From: Acidimicrobiia bacterium
GTDB taxonomy: Bacteria > Acidobacteriota > Vicinamibacteria > Vicinamibacterales > UBA2999
Length of the DNA stretch: 46,955 nucleotides
Direction: 5' to 3'
Assembly: GCA_016871255.1 (NCBI GenBank)
Contig: VFZH01000010.1
Span: 1-46,955 of the forward strand
Of this stretch, positions 31,920-39,917 are shown in pieces. The notes below the pieces were generated by a model. The model made no database searches and had not been told where the DNA came from. It worked only from the letters and a program-made list of their open reading frames with translations. Positions within the stretch are counted from its first letter, which is position 1. Each line of letters starts with the position of its first letter. The position numbers were made by a program, and so were the translations under genes.

Positions 31920-34078
31920 GAGTCGGCGGGTGGAGCGTACTGGTGCTGCACGCCGCAGTGGTGGCGGCGGTGTCCCTGTGGGTGTTCCCACGCACCCCGG
32001 GGATGCTGTTCGACGGCCTCGACGGCTCGTACATGCAGACGACGCTGCAGCACCAGTTCGCGGCAACGTCACCCGCTCTGGGCTTCGCGATGAACCCGCT
32101 GCAGGGGCTGGGTGATCTCTGGTTCAACTTCAACGCCTGGCTCAGCCCCCCGCATGTCCTCGTTCACGGGCTCCTGCCTCGCGCGCCGGCGTCCGGTGTC
32201 CTGTTTCAGGCGGCGGTCTACGCCGCGCACGCCGTGGTCCTGTTCGTGGCCGTCGCCGTCACGATGGCGTCGCTCGGCATGGCCTGGGGGCACGCCATCG
32301 CCGGAGGGTGGGTGCTCCTGCTGGGCCTCTTTCCCTACTTCGGCCAGCCGCTTGTCTACCCGATCGTCCAATTGCAGCCCAACACCGCGCTGACCATCGC
32401 CGTCACGCTCTTCGCGATCGTCATCGTGGCACGCATGGGTCGGCGTGGGCCCGGGGCACCGTCGAACAGCGGAGTGGATATGGCGTGGCTCCTCGTGCTG
32501 CTCGCCCTGGCGGCGCACGTCGTGCTGATCTCGCCGTCGGCCGTCATGCAGGTGGGGCCCCTGGCGGCGCTCGCGACGCTCGGCCTGGCGGCCGGCGCGG
32601 ACACGAGGCGGGAGGCTGTCGTCAAGCTCGGGGGACCCGCGCTCGTGGTCGTCGTGTTGGCGGCGCTGGGGTTCGCACAGTTCGCCTACGGCGTAGTCGC
32701 GTACACCGCCGTGAACGTCTGGGGCGGGGAGTTCGAGCCCACCGCGACGACGTGGTACCACGTCTCGATCCTGTTCCAGCACAGCACCCACGGGCTCGGG
32801 GGGCCGCTTCTCGCGGGGGTGGGCCTTGTCGGTCTCGGGTACTCCTCGATCGCCGACGCCGGCCAGCTGAAGTGGGTGGCGCGTGCCGGCCTGGCGCTGG
32901 TCGCCTCGAGCGTCCTGTTCGGCGCCGCCGCCCTCATGTTGGGCTTCTGGAAGGGCCCTGCCGCGGTCAGGTTCGAGGCGCCGCTGTGGGGGCTCTACGC
33001 CGCTTTCGGCGCCCGCGTTGTCCTCGTTGCGCTGGACGCGCTGCGCGTCCGGCTGCCTGGCCTTCCCGGGAAGATGCCGTTGGGGCCTCGCGTTCTGGCG
33101 GCCTTCGCGCTGGTACCGGCTTCCCTGGTTGTCACGGTGGCCATGGTCAACGGGCGTGGAGGGGAACGAAGCTGGAGCTTTCCTCCGTCTCGACCGCCGA
33201 TGATCGAGACGCTCCACGAGCGCATCGGCCTGGCACCTGGCCGCGCGCTCAGAGGGCGCGTGGCGACGTTCCAGCTCCTGCAGGAGGCCGGATCGACGAC
33301 GTGGTTCAAGTTCCACGAAGCGGATGCCGCCCGCATGCGCGCGTCCGGGAACGATTTCAACACCGTCGGCCTGTGGTACTTCGACATCCCCACGGTGCTC
33401 GAGTACGCGCCGACGATCTCGCCCGCGCTCTACCGCGCGACGACGAGACTGCTGGCCCGGCCGGAGGACGAGCAGATTCGCAACGTGCTGGTGCTTCGCC
33501 GGATCAACGTGCCGGCCCTGGCGGCCCTGGGTGTCAGCCACATCATCACGGATGCCCCGGTCCCGTCCCTGCCGCTGGCGGCGACCGAGCAGACGCATGC
33601 CGACGAGACGCTGTATCTCCATGAGATCCCCGGTGCCATCGGAGGCGGGGCCTCGCCGACGAGCGTCGTCACGGTCGGCAACTTCGATGCCGCCCTGGAT
33701 CGAATCGGGGACGAGGGGTTCGACCCGCACGAGATGGTTGCGGTGATGCCCCCGGACGTCGATGGCACGGATCTGGACGGTCTGTCGAAGGCGAGTGACA
33801 TCAGCGTCCGGATGATCCGCAGCGGCTTCGAGGTGTCGGCTTCGGCGGGAAGCCGGGCTCTGGTCGTGCTGCCGTTGGAGTTCAGCCGCTGCCTGATCTG
33901 GACGCCCAGGGATCCGGCGTCCGGTGCGGCCACGCTGTTCCGGGTGAACGCGCTCGAAACGGGTGTGTTGTTCGAGAAGCAACTCGACGGCGAGCTGCGC
34001 TACTTCACCGGGCCTTTTTGGAATGCCGGGTGCCGTCTCCAGGACGCCCGGGAGTTCAGGGCGGCACTCGCACCGTGA
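31916..34078 (+). CDS. Large polytopic membrane protein, GT-C/YfhO-like
   Basis: The 720-residue protein has an N-terminal helix, a loop with FDGLDGSYMQTTLQHQFAAT, and a series of about ten hydrophobic segments up to roughly residue 410. A soluble C-terminal domain of about 300 residues follows, containing NFDAALDRI and a final FWNAGCRLQD region. This topology (an extracytoplasmic acidic loop after helix 1, many helices, then a soluble domain) is that of GT-C glycosyltransferases and YfhO-type proteins, which use polyprenyl-phosphate sugars. The acidic loop DGLDG may be the catalytic site. It could use the lipid-linked donor made by the GT2 enzyme at 24 kb. This is a structural impression, not a family match. 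Confidence 0.6.
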   Translation: MRVGGWSVLVLHAAVVAAVSLWVFPRTPGMLFDGLDGSYMQTTLQHQFAATSPALGFAMNPLQGLGDLWFNFNAWLSPPHVLVHGLLPRAPASGVLFQAAVYAAHAVVLFVAVAVTMASLGMAWGHAIAGGWVLLLGLFPYFGQPLVYPIVQLQPNTALTIAVTLFAIVIVARMGRRGPGAPSNSGVDMAWLLVLLALAAHVVLISPSAVMQVGPLAALATLGLAAGADTRREAVVKLGGPALVVVVLAALGFAQFAYGVVAYTAVNVWGGEFEPTATTWYHVSILFQHSTHGLGGPLLAGVGLVGLGYSSIADAGQLKWVARAGLALVASSVLFGAAALMLGFWKGPAAVRFEAPLWGLYAAFGARVVLVALDALRVRLPGLPGKMPLGPRVLAAFALVPASLVVTVAMVNGRGGERSWSFPPSRPPMIETLHERIGLAPGRALRGRVATFQLLQEAGSTTWFKFHEADAARMRASGNDFNTVGLWYFDIPTVLEYAPTISPALYRATTRLLARPEDEQIRNVLVLRRINVPALAALGVSHIITDAPVPSLPLAATEQTHADETLYLHEIPGAIGGGASPTSVVTVGNFDAALDRIGDEGFDPHEMVAVMPPDVDGTDLDGLSKASDISVRMIRSGFEVSASAGSRALVVLPLEFSRCLIWTPRDPASGAATLFRVNALETGVLFEKQLDGELRYFTGPFWNAGCRLQDAREFRAALAP

Positions 34079-35037
34079 GCCACATGGAATCGACCGGCCG
34101 TGTACCGTCCCTGCCGGTGCCCGGTGAAGTCCTCGTGGTGATGTACCACTACGTGCGCGACAGCGGGCGCACGGGCTTTCCGGCGCTGAAGGCGCTGGCC
34201 GTGGACGACTTCGTGGCCCAGCTCGACTGGCTGGCGTCGGCCTGCACGCCGATCGGCCTCGATCGGTTCGAGCAGGCGGCCGCGTCGGACGCGCTGCCAG
34301 CCGGTGCCGCGCTGCTCACCTTCGACGACGGCTTCGTCGATCACGCGGAGACGGTGTGGCCGCTGCTCAGGGCCCGGGGATGGTCCGGCGTGTTCTTCGT
34401 GTCGGGTGCCGCCGTCGCGGATCCCCCGCGGCTGCTCAACGTGCACAAGACGCAGTTCCTGCTCGCCCGGCTGGGCGCGGACCGCTTCGCCGCGGAGGTG
34501 CTGTCGGCGGCGGGGCGCGACCTCGCGGCGGGCCTCGATCGTCGGGCGGAGGTCTATCGCTACGACCAGGCGCCCGACGTGGCCGCCAAACACCTGCTCA
34601 ACTACGAATTGCCGGCCGACGAGGCCACGCGCGTGCTGAGCAGGCTGTTCGCGCGCCACATCGGGGACGATACGGCCTTCGCGCGGAGCCTGTACCTGTC
34701 GCAGGACCAGATCCGCGCGATGGCCGCGGGAGGCATGACCTTCGGCTTTCACACCGAGACGCACCCGGTCCTGTCCCGGCTGGACGCGGCCTCGCAGCGC
34801 CGGGAGGTCGAGCGGGGCGTTGACCTGCTGCGCGATCTGACCGGTCAGCGATCGGTGCCGTTCTGCTATCCCTACGGCCACCCGCACACCTACAACGCCG
34901 ACACGCTCGCCGCCCTGGCGGCCGCCGGCTACAGCGCGGCCTTCACGACGACCCGGCGGCTCGCACGTCCCGAGTCGGACCCGCCGTTCGAAATTCCGCG
35001 GTACGATACGCGCGACATCCCGCGCGCGGACGCGTAG
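34075..35037 (+). CDS. Polysaccharide deacetylase (NodB/CE4 type)
   Basis: The 320-residue protein has the NodB metal motifs: TFDDGF with D84 and D85, and HTETH with H226 and H230. A third block, CYPYGHPHTYN, corresponds to motif 3. CE4 enzymes remove N- or O-acetyl groups from sugar chains using a metal ion. There is no clear signal peptide at the chosen start, so the site of action is uncertain. GTG 34075 overlaps the upstream stop by four bases, and the ATG three codons later is an alternative. It is the last gene before a 75-base gap holding short repeats. Confidence 0.85.
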   Translation: MSHMESTGRVPSLPVPGEVLVVMYHYVRDSGRTGFPALKALAVDDFVAQLDWLASACTPIGLDRFEQAAASDALPAGAALLTFDDGFVDHAETVWPLLRARGWSGVFFVSGAAVADPPRLLNVHKTQFLLARLGADRFAAEVLSAAGRDLAAGLDRRAEVYRYDQAPDVAAKHLLNYELPADEATRVLSRLFARHIGDDTAFARSLYLSQDQIRAMAAGGMTFGFHTETHPVLSRLDAASQRREVERGVDLLRDLTGQRSVPFCYPYGHPHTYNADTLAALAAAGYSAAFTTTRRLARPESDPPFEIPRYDTRDIPRADA

Positions 35038-35057
35038 GGTCGCGCAGAGCGACGCTT

Positions 35058-35111
35058 CAATCGGCAATCGCCATTCGCCAGTAGAATCCTCAATCTTCAA
35101 TCATCAATTGT
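35058..35111 (+). repeat. Degenerate seven-base repeats, CAATCNN type
   Basis: The spacer before the neuC-like gene contains CAATCGG, CAATCGC and CATTCGC back to back (35058-35078). A 12-base break follows, and then CAATCTT, CAATCAT and CAATTGT (35091-35111), ending one base before the ATG. This AT-rich stretch contrasts with the GC-rich coding DNA on either side. It has no visible Shine-Dalgarno site. Confidence 0.7.
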
Positions 35112-35112
35112 C

Positions 35113-36264
35113 ATGCGCCGCATCTGCGTTGTCATCGGGTCCCGCGCCAACTACGGCAGCATCAAGTCGGTGATGCGCGCTGTCACTGCGCACCCGGACC
35201 TCCAGCTTCAACTGGTCGTCGGCGCGTCCGCCGTGCTCGACCGGTTCGGATCCGTCGTGGACCTGATCGAGCAGGACGGGTTCCGGGTCGATGCCCGCGT
35301 GAACCTGATCATCGAAGGCGAGACGCCCGTGACGATGGCGAAGTCGACCGGGCTCGGGCTGCTGGAGCTGCCCACCCTCTTCGACCTGCTGAAGCCCGAC
35401 GTCGTGGTGAGCGTGGGCGACCGGTTCGAGACGATGGCGACCGCCGTTGCGGCCGTCTACATGAACATCCCGGTCGCGCACACGATGGGCGGCGAGGTCA
35501 GCGGGACGATCGACGAGAGCATCCGGCACGCGGTGACCAAGCTGGCGCACCTGCACTTTCCCGCGAATCGGCTGGCCGGGGAGCGCATCGTCCGCATGGG
35601 CGAAGATCCGGCGTCGGTACACGTGGTGGGCTGCCCGCGGATCGATCTCGTGGCGGAGATCGTGACCGCCGGTGACGGGCTCGACGCCGTGTGGCTCGAG
35701 CGCGAAGGGGTTGGTGGCCACGTGGACCTCTCGACGCCCTTCCTGCTGGTGTCGCAGCACCCGGTGACGACGGAGTACGGGGAAGGGGAGGCGCAGGTCG
35801 CCGAGACGCTGGCGGCGCTCGACGAGCTGGCCATGCCGACGATCATGCTGTGGCCCAACGTGGACGCCGGCTCCGAGGACGTGGCGCGCGGGATGCGCAA
35901 GTTCCGGGAGCGCCGGCGCCCGGACCACATCCGCTTCTACAAGAACTTCCCGGTGGAGCTGTACACCAGGCTGATGCGACGGGCGGCCTGCCTCGTGGGC
36001 AATTCCAGCGCGCCGATTCGCGAGGGGGCGTTTCTCGGCACGCCCGCCGTGAACATCGGCACGCGGCAGCAGGGCCGCGAGCGAGGGGCCAACGTGGTGG
36101 ACGTGCCGCACGAGCGGGCGCGCATCGTCGAGGCGGTGCGCGCGCAGGTCGCGCACGGCCCGTACCCGTCGGAGCACATCTACGGCGACGGGCAGGCCGG
36201 GTCGCGCATCGCGGAGATCCTCGCCGGCGCGCCGCTGAAGCTGCAGAAGCAGATCGCGTACTGA
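35113..36264 (+). CDS. neuC: UDP-GlcNAc 2-epimerase, hydrolysing type (NeuC/LegG-like)
   Basis: The 383-residue protein has the signature of hydrolysing UDP-N-acetylglucosamine 2-epimerases. The start is VIGSRANYGSIKSVM, followed by VSVGDRFETMATA, PVAHTMGGEVSGTIDESIRH and TKLAHLHFPAN, with later QHPVTTEYGE and VGNSSAPIREG. Such enzymes release a ManNAc-type sugar and UDP, the first step to sialic, legionaminic and related nonulosonic acids. GSRANYG differs from the more usual GSRADYG at one position. The gene starts directly after the heptamer repeats and ends before a strong hairpin. A NeuA-like gene follows, but no NeuB synthase is present in the window. Confidence 0.88.
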   Translation: MRRICVVIGSRANYGSIKSVMRAVTAHPDLQLQLVVGASAVLDRFGSVVDLIEQDGFRVDARVNLIIEGETPVTMAKSTGLGLLELPTLFDLLKPDVVVSVGDRFETMATAVAAVYMNIPVAHTMGGEVSGTIDESIRHAVTKLAHLHFPANRLAGERIVRMGEDPASVHVVGCPRIDLVAEIVTAGDGLDAVWLEREGVGGHVDLSTPFLLVSQHPVTTEYGEGEAQVAETLAALDELAMPTIMLWPNVDAGSEDVARGMRKFRERRRPDHIRFYKNFPVELYTRLMRRAACLVGNSSAPIREGAFLGTPAVNIGTRQQGRERGANVVDVPHERARIVEAVRAQVAHGPYPSEHIYGDGQAGSRIAEILAGAPLKLQKQIAY

Positions 36265-36268
36265 GCCA

Positions 36269-36288
36269 GGGCCGGCTGAAGCCGGCCC
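36269..36288. repeat. Perfect 8-bp stem hairpin between neuC-like and neuA-like genes
   Basis: GGGCCGGC and GCCGGCCC flank a TGAA loop, giving a fully paired 20-base hairpin between the neuC-like stop and the neuA-like start. There is no T-run after it, so it is not an obvious intrinsic terminator. The compact palindrome with a GGCTGAAGCC core resembles interspersed palindromic elements of REP type. It ends 14 bases ahead of the ATG and could affect downstream translation or mRNA stability. Confidence 0.65.
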
Positions 36289-36302
36289 GGCGGGGAACTG
36301 TC

Positions 36303-37022
36303 ATGAGCCCGGGATCCACTCGCACCATCGGCATCATTCCCGCGAGAGGCGGTTCGAAGGGGTTGCCGGGCAAGCATCTGTTGCCGCTCGCCGACCGTCC
36401 GCTCATCGACTGGACGTTCCAGGCTGCGCTGGCGAGCCGGCGGCTCGATCGCGTGATCCTCAGCACCGATGCGCCGGACATCGCCGCCGCGGCGCGGGCG
36501 GCGGGCATCGACGTGCCGTTCGTGCGGCCCGACGGGCTGGCGCGGGACGAGACGCCGATGATCGACGTGCTCGTCCACGCGGTGGCGCAACTGGAGCAGG
36601 CCGGCGACCGGGCGGACGCGGTCGTGCTGCTGCAGCCGACCTCCCCGCTGCGGACCGCCGGACACATCGACCAGGCGGTCGCGCAGTTCGAGGCTTCCGG
36701 TGCGGATGCGGTTGTCAGCGTCGTCCAGGTGCCGCACCGGTACAGCCCTCCTTCGGTGCTGTCGCTCGACGGTGATCGGCTGACGCCTTTCCTGCCAGGG
36801 CCTGCCGCGACGCGCCGTCAGGACAAACCGGCCGTGTACGCGCGCAACGGTCCGGCGGTGCTCGTCGTCCGCCGGGACGTGCTGATGGAGCAGCGCAGCC
36901 TCTACGGCGTGGACACGCGCGCGTTCCTCATGAGCGAGGCCGACTCGGTGGACGTTGACACGGCCTGGGACCTGTCGGTCGCCGCGCTGGCGCTCGCCGG
37001 GCGCGGCGCCGCCGGCCAGTGA
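36303..37022 (+). CDS. neuA: CMP-nonulosonic acid (NeuA-like) cytidylyltransferase
   Basis: The 239-residue protein has the N-terminal nucleotide motif IIPARGGSKGLPGKH, with His at the usual Asn position, followed by DRPLIDWTFQAA. Also present are LLQPTSPLR and an RRQDKPAVYARNGPAVLV stretch that fits the NeuA active site. It would activate a nonulosonic or related acid with CTP to give the CMP-sugar donor. CMP-Kdo synthetases are less similar in these motifs. A GGGG patch lies seven bases upstream. It is followed within four bases by copy 2 of family X, so the CMP-sugar may be a substrate of that family (inference). Confidence 0.88.
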   Translation: MSPGSTRTIGIIPARGGSKGLPGKHLLPLADRPLIDWTFQAALASRRLDRVILSTDAPDIAAAARAAGIDVPFVRPDGLARDETPMIDVLVHAVAQLEQAGDRADAVVLLQPTSPLRTAGHIDQAVAQFEASGADAVVSVVQVPHRYSPPSVLSLDGDRLTPFLPGPAATRRQDKPAVYARNGPAVLVVRRDVLMEQRSLYGVDTRAFLMSEADSVDVDTAWDLSVAALALAGRGAAGQ

Positions 37023-37025
37023 GTG

Positions 37026-38816
37026 ATGCGGGTCCTCTTCTGCGCCCGTCACTTCGGCGCGTTCCGCAACTACGAGACCCTTATCGCCGAGCTGGCCGGG
37101 CGCGGCCACGACATCCACCTCGCCGCAGATGTCGAGGACGTGCTCGGCGGGCAGGCGCTCGTCGAGCGGCTGGCCGCGTCACTGCCCGGCGTGACCTGGG
37201 GCATGGCACCGTCGATCGAAGGCTGGCTGTGGCAGCGGACCACGTTCCAGGTGCGCCACGGGCTCGAGGCCGTTCGCTTCGCCGCGCGCGCGTACGACGC
37301 CCTCCCGAAGTACCGGCACCGCTCGGCGCCCAAGGCCCCGTGGCTCGTGCGGCGTCTCGCCGGCACCGAGCCAGGCCGCCGGGTGACCGGCCGGGTGCTG
37401 CGGGCCGTCGAGCGGGGCATCCCGCCGCCGCCGGCCCTCGTCGGGTGGCTGCGGGACCGCGAGCCTGAAGTCGTGCTGCTGGCGTCGGTGACCAACGACG
37501 GCGCGCCGCAGATGGATCACCTGAAGGCGGCGCTCTCCCTTGGCATGCGGACGTCGCTCCCGATCTACAGCTGGGACCACCTGTCGGGCAAGGCGCCGCT
37601 GCACATCGCCCCGCACCAGGTGCTGGTGTGGAACGACACTCAGCGCCGGGAGGCGGTGGACCTGCACGGGCTGCCGGCCGACCGGCTGGTCGTGACGGGC
37701 GCCTACGGATACGAGCCGTGGCTGTCCGCATCCCCGTCGAAGACGCGCACCGCGTTTCTGGAGGACTGCGGGCTCGACCCGGCGCAGGCCCTGCTCGTGT
37801 ATGTCTGCTCGGTGCTGTCGCGGCCCGCGCCGCCTGAAGCCCCGTTCGTGCTGGAGTGGGTGCGTGCACTCCGCGCCTCGGGCGATCCACGCCTGCAGGC
37901 GGCCAACGTGATCGTGCGGCCGCACCCGGAGCGGCTCGGGGAGTGGGACGGGGTCGACCTGACCGGCCTGGCCCCGATCGCCGTGCGCGGGCGCAACCCG
38001 ATCGACGCCGAAGCGAAGGCCGAGTACTTCGACACCCTGCACCACGCCGCGGCGGTCGTGGGCATCGTGACGAGTGCGTTCATCGAGGCGGCGGCGGCCG
38101 GCCGGCCCGCGCTGACAATCGAAGCCCCCCGGTTCGTCGAGCACCAGCGGGGTGCTCCCCACTACCACTACCTGCGCGACGACGAACACGGGCTGCTGGT
38201 CGCGGCTCCCGATCTCGCCACCCATGCCGGGCAGCTCGCCGCGGTGCTGTCAGGCGCCGACGGCGGGGCGGCGGCGGTGCGCGCGTCGCGATTCGTGGAC
38301 CGGTTCGTGCGGCCGCCCGGGGGCGCGATCAACGCCAGGGCGGCGTGCGCCGCGGCGGTGGAAGCACTCGCCGGTGCGGCGGCGCCGCGGCCGCAGCCGT
38401 TCGGCCGTGGCGTGGCGGGGCTGTGCGCCCGGACGATGCGACTGCTCGATGCCACGCCGATCCTCGGCCGCAGCCTCTGGAACGACCACGACCGGGCGGT
38501 GGCCGGCCGCGACGCCGAGGCGCGGCGCGAGAAGGACGCGATTGTGGCTGGCCGGCGGGAGTACCAGGCGCGCGAGGACCGCGAGCGGGCCGAGCGGGAG
38601 CGGCTGAAGGCCGTCCGCGCGCGGGAGAAGCAGGCGCGGATTGACGCCAGGGAACGCGGCCGCGCGCGGGAGAAGGAAGCCCGTCTGGAGGAGCGGCGGG
38701 TGCGCGGGGCGGCGAAGGTCAGGCGCGAGCGGGCCCGTCAGGCCGCCCGGGAGCGGGAACGGCTGAAGAAGCGCCTGTGGCGGACGGCACGCCGGCTGTT
38801 GAGGCTCGGGTCGTGA
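37026..38816 (+). CDS. Family X GT-B-like protein, copy 2, with long charged helix
   Basis: This 596-residue copy opens with MRVLFCARHFGAFRNYETLI and has SWDHLSGKA, VWNDTQRREAVDLHGLP, VRPHP and YFDTLHHAAAVVGIVTSAFI. The otherwise common EGTLHF motif is lost (here RGAPHYHYL). It is the most divergent of the six. Residues 496-596 are almost entirely Arg, Glu, Lys, Ala and Asp in a pattern (RERAERERLKAVRAREKQAR and similar) expected to form a single long charged helix or coiled coil. An in-frame GTG directly precedes the ATG I chose. It follows the NeuA-like gene closely and its stop overlaps the formyltransferase start. Confidence 0.65.
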   Translation: MRVLFCARHFGAFRNYETLIAELAGRGHDIHLAADVEDVLGGQALVERLAASLPGVTWGMAPSIEGWLWQRTTFQVRHGLEAVRFAARAYDALPKYRHRSAPKAPWLVRRLAGTEPGRRVTGRVLRAVERGIPPPPALVGWLRDREPEVVLLASVTNDGAPQMDHLKAALSLGMRTSLPIYSWDHLSGKAPLHIAPHQVLVWNDTQRREAVDLHGLPADRLVVTGAYGYEPWLSASPSKTRTAFLEDCGLDPAQALLVYVCSVLSRPAPPEAPFVLEWVRALRASGDPRLQAANVIVRPHPERLGEWDGVDLTGLAPIAVRGRNPIDAEAKAEYFDTLHHAAAVVGIVTSAFIEAAAAGRPALTIEAPRFVEHQRGAPHYHYLRDDEHGLLVAAPDLATHAGQLAAVLSGADGGAAAVRASRFVDRFVRPPGGAINARAACAAAVEALAGAAAPRPQPFGRGVAGLCARTMRLLDATPILGRSLWNDHDRAVAGRDAEARREKDAIVAGRREYQAREDRERAERERLKAVRAREKQARIDARERGRAREKEARLEERRVRGAAKVRRERARQAARERERLKKRLWRTARRLLRLGS

Positions 38817-39619
38817 GCGTCCGCGTCGTCGTGCTCACCAGCACGTTTCCGCGTCACCGGTGGGTCGCCGCCCGGCTCGCGGCGGCGCTCGACGTGGCAG
38901 GTGTGTGGCAGGAGGAGAAGTCGTTTCAGCCGCTCCGCTACGCGGGGAACGACGACGAGCAGCGGATCATCGGCGAGCACTTCGCCGCCCGCGACGCATC
39001 GGAGGCTGCGTGGTTCGGCGCGACGGATATCGCCGCCGCTCAGGGGCCGCGAACGCACCGCGTCCCGCCTGGCGGCTGCAACGATCCGGGGGAGGTGGCG
39101 TCGATGACGCGGCTCGCGCCCGACGTGGTGCTGGTGTTCGGCACGGGCATCCTGAAGCGCGACCTGATCGACGCCTTCGCCGGGCGGATCCTGAACCTGC
39201 ACCTGGGGCTGTCGCCGTACTACCGCGGTGCCGGCACCAACTTCTGGCCCCTGGTCAATCGCGAGCCGGAATACGTGGGTGCGACGATCCACTACCTCGA
39301 CGAGGGGATCGACACGGGGCCGATCATCGAGCACGTGCGGCCGGAGATCCTGCCGGCTGACGGGCCGCACGACCTGGGCAACCGGACGATCGTGGCCGCC
39401 GCGGAACGGCTGGCCGCCGCGGCGATCGCGCACGTCGCCGGGCGACTGCACGCGGTGCCGCAGTGGAGTGGCGGCCGCCTGTATCAGCGGAAGGACTTTT
39501 CCGCCTCCGCCGTGGTCCGGATGCACGAGCAGTTCGCCTCCGGCATGATCCCCGAATACCTGGCCCGGCGGACCGCCCGGGATGCCCGCCTGCGGCTGGT
39601 CCGGACCCCGCCTGCCTGA
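38813..39619 (+). CDS. Sugar N-formyltransferase-like protein
   Basis: The 268-residue protein has the formyltransferase catalytic pattern: NLHLGLSPYYRGAGTNFWPL with N128 and H130, and DEGIDTGPII with D167. These are the Asn/His/Asp residues of methionyl-tRNA formyltransferase-fold enzymes. Without the tRNA-recognising domain of Fmt, and within a polysaccharide cluster, it is more like VioF/WlaRD-type enzymes that formylate a 4-amino or 3-amino sugar nucleotide with 10-formyl-tetrahydrofolate. A GTG start overlaps the previous stop (GTGA). It is embedded between copies 2 and 3 of family X. Confidence 0.85.
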   Translation: MSVRVVVLTSTFPRHRWVAARLAAALDVAGVWQEEKSFQPLRYAGNDDEQRIIGEHFAARDASEAAWFGATDIAAAQGPRTHRVPPGGCNDPGEVASMTRLAPDVVLVFGTGILKRDLIDAFAGRILNLHLGLSPYYRGAGTNFWPLVNREPEYVGATIHYLDEGIDTGPIIEHVRPEILPADGPHDLGNRTIVAAAERLAAAAIAHVAGRLHAVPQWSGGRLYQRKDFSASAVVRMHEQFASGMIPEYLARRTARDARLRLVRTPPA

Positions 39620-39643
39620 TCACCCCACAGAAGCCCTAAGCTG

Positions 39644-39672
39644 TTGAATACACGGTAGGATCCGGCTACACT
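39644..39672 (+). promoter_or_regulatory. Sigma70-like promoter ahead of family X copies 3-6
   Basis: TTGAAT (39644-39649) and TACACT (39667-39672) are separated by exactly 17 bases, each matching four of six consensus bases, in a locally AT-richer part of the 298-base gap after the formyltransferase gene. It would start a transcript near 39679 with a leader of about 240 bases. This is the best promoter candidate I see in the window. Confidence 0.6.
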
Positions 39673-39815
39673 AACCCGGTTGCGCACGACCCTCGGTCCA
39701 CCCCGCGCCCGGGTGTTTCTCTCGTCAGTCGCTCTCACTCGTTTGTTGCCGTCCGGGCGGGCCGGAGGGGGCGGACGTCCCTGTACCGGCCTTCGGGATC
39801 TGGGTTGAGGCGGGC

Positions 39816-39833
39816 CCGGCCCCTTCGGGCCGG
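39816..39833. other. Stable hairpin in the leader of copy 3
   Basis: CCGGCCC and GGGCCGG flank a CTTC loop, a perfect seven-pair GC stem about 85 bases before the family X copy 3 start. No T-run follows, so it is not a standard terminator. It could be part of a structured leader. Confidence 0.55.
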
Positions 39834-39889
39834 TGCCAGGAGAATTGGAGCCGTTTCGCGCGCCTGCCCTGTAGGCGAGAGGGCGGAGC

Positions 39890-39910
39890 GTGTACGAGTG
39901 GTGGATCTGA
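39890..39910 (+). other. Possible six-codon leader ORF (Tyr-Glu-Trp-Trp)
   Basis: GTG-TAC-GAG-TGG-TGG-ATC-TGA is preceded by GAGAGGG at a six-base distance and ends seven bases before the TTG start of copy 3, which has no site of its own. Coupled re-initiation is conceivable. A six-codon frame can easily arise by chance. Confidence 0.25.
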
Positions 39911-39917
39911 CACTCCG

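Noticed and set aside
39816-39833. Leader hairpin as an intrinsic terminator
   Set aside because: No run of T follows the stem.
39838-39874. A nine-codon frame starting with TTG at 39845 in the copy 3 leader
   Set aside because: AGGAG is only two bases from the TTG, too close for normal initiation, and the peptide has no distinctive feature.
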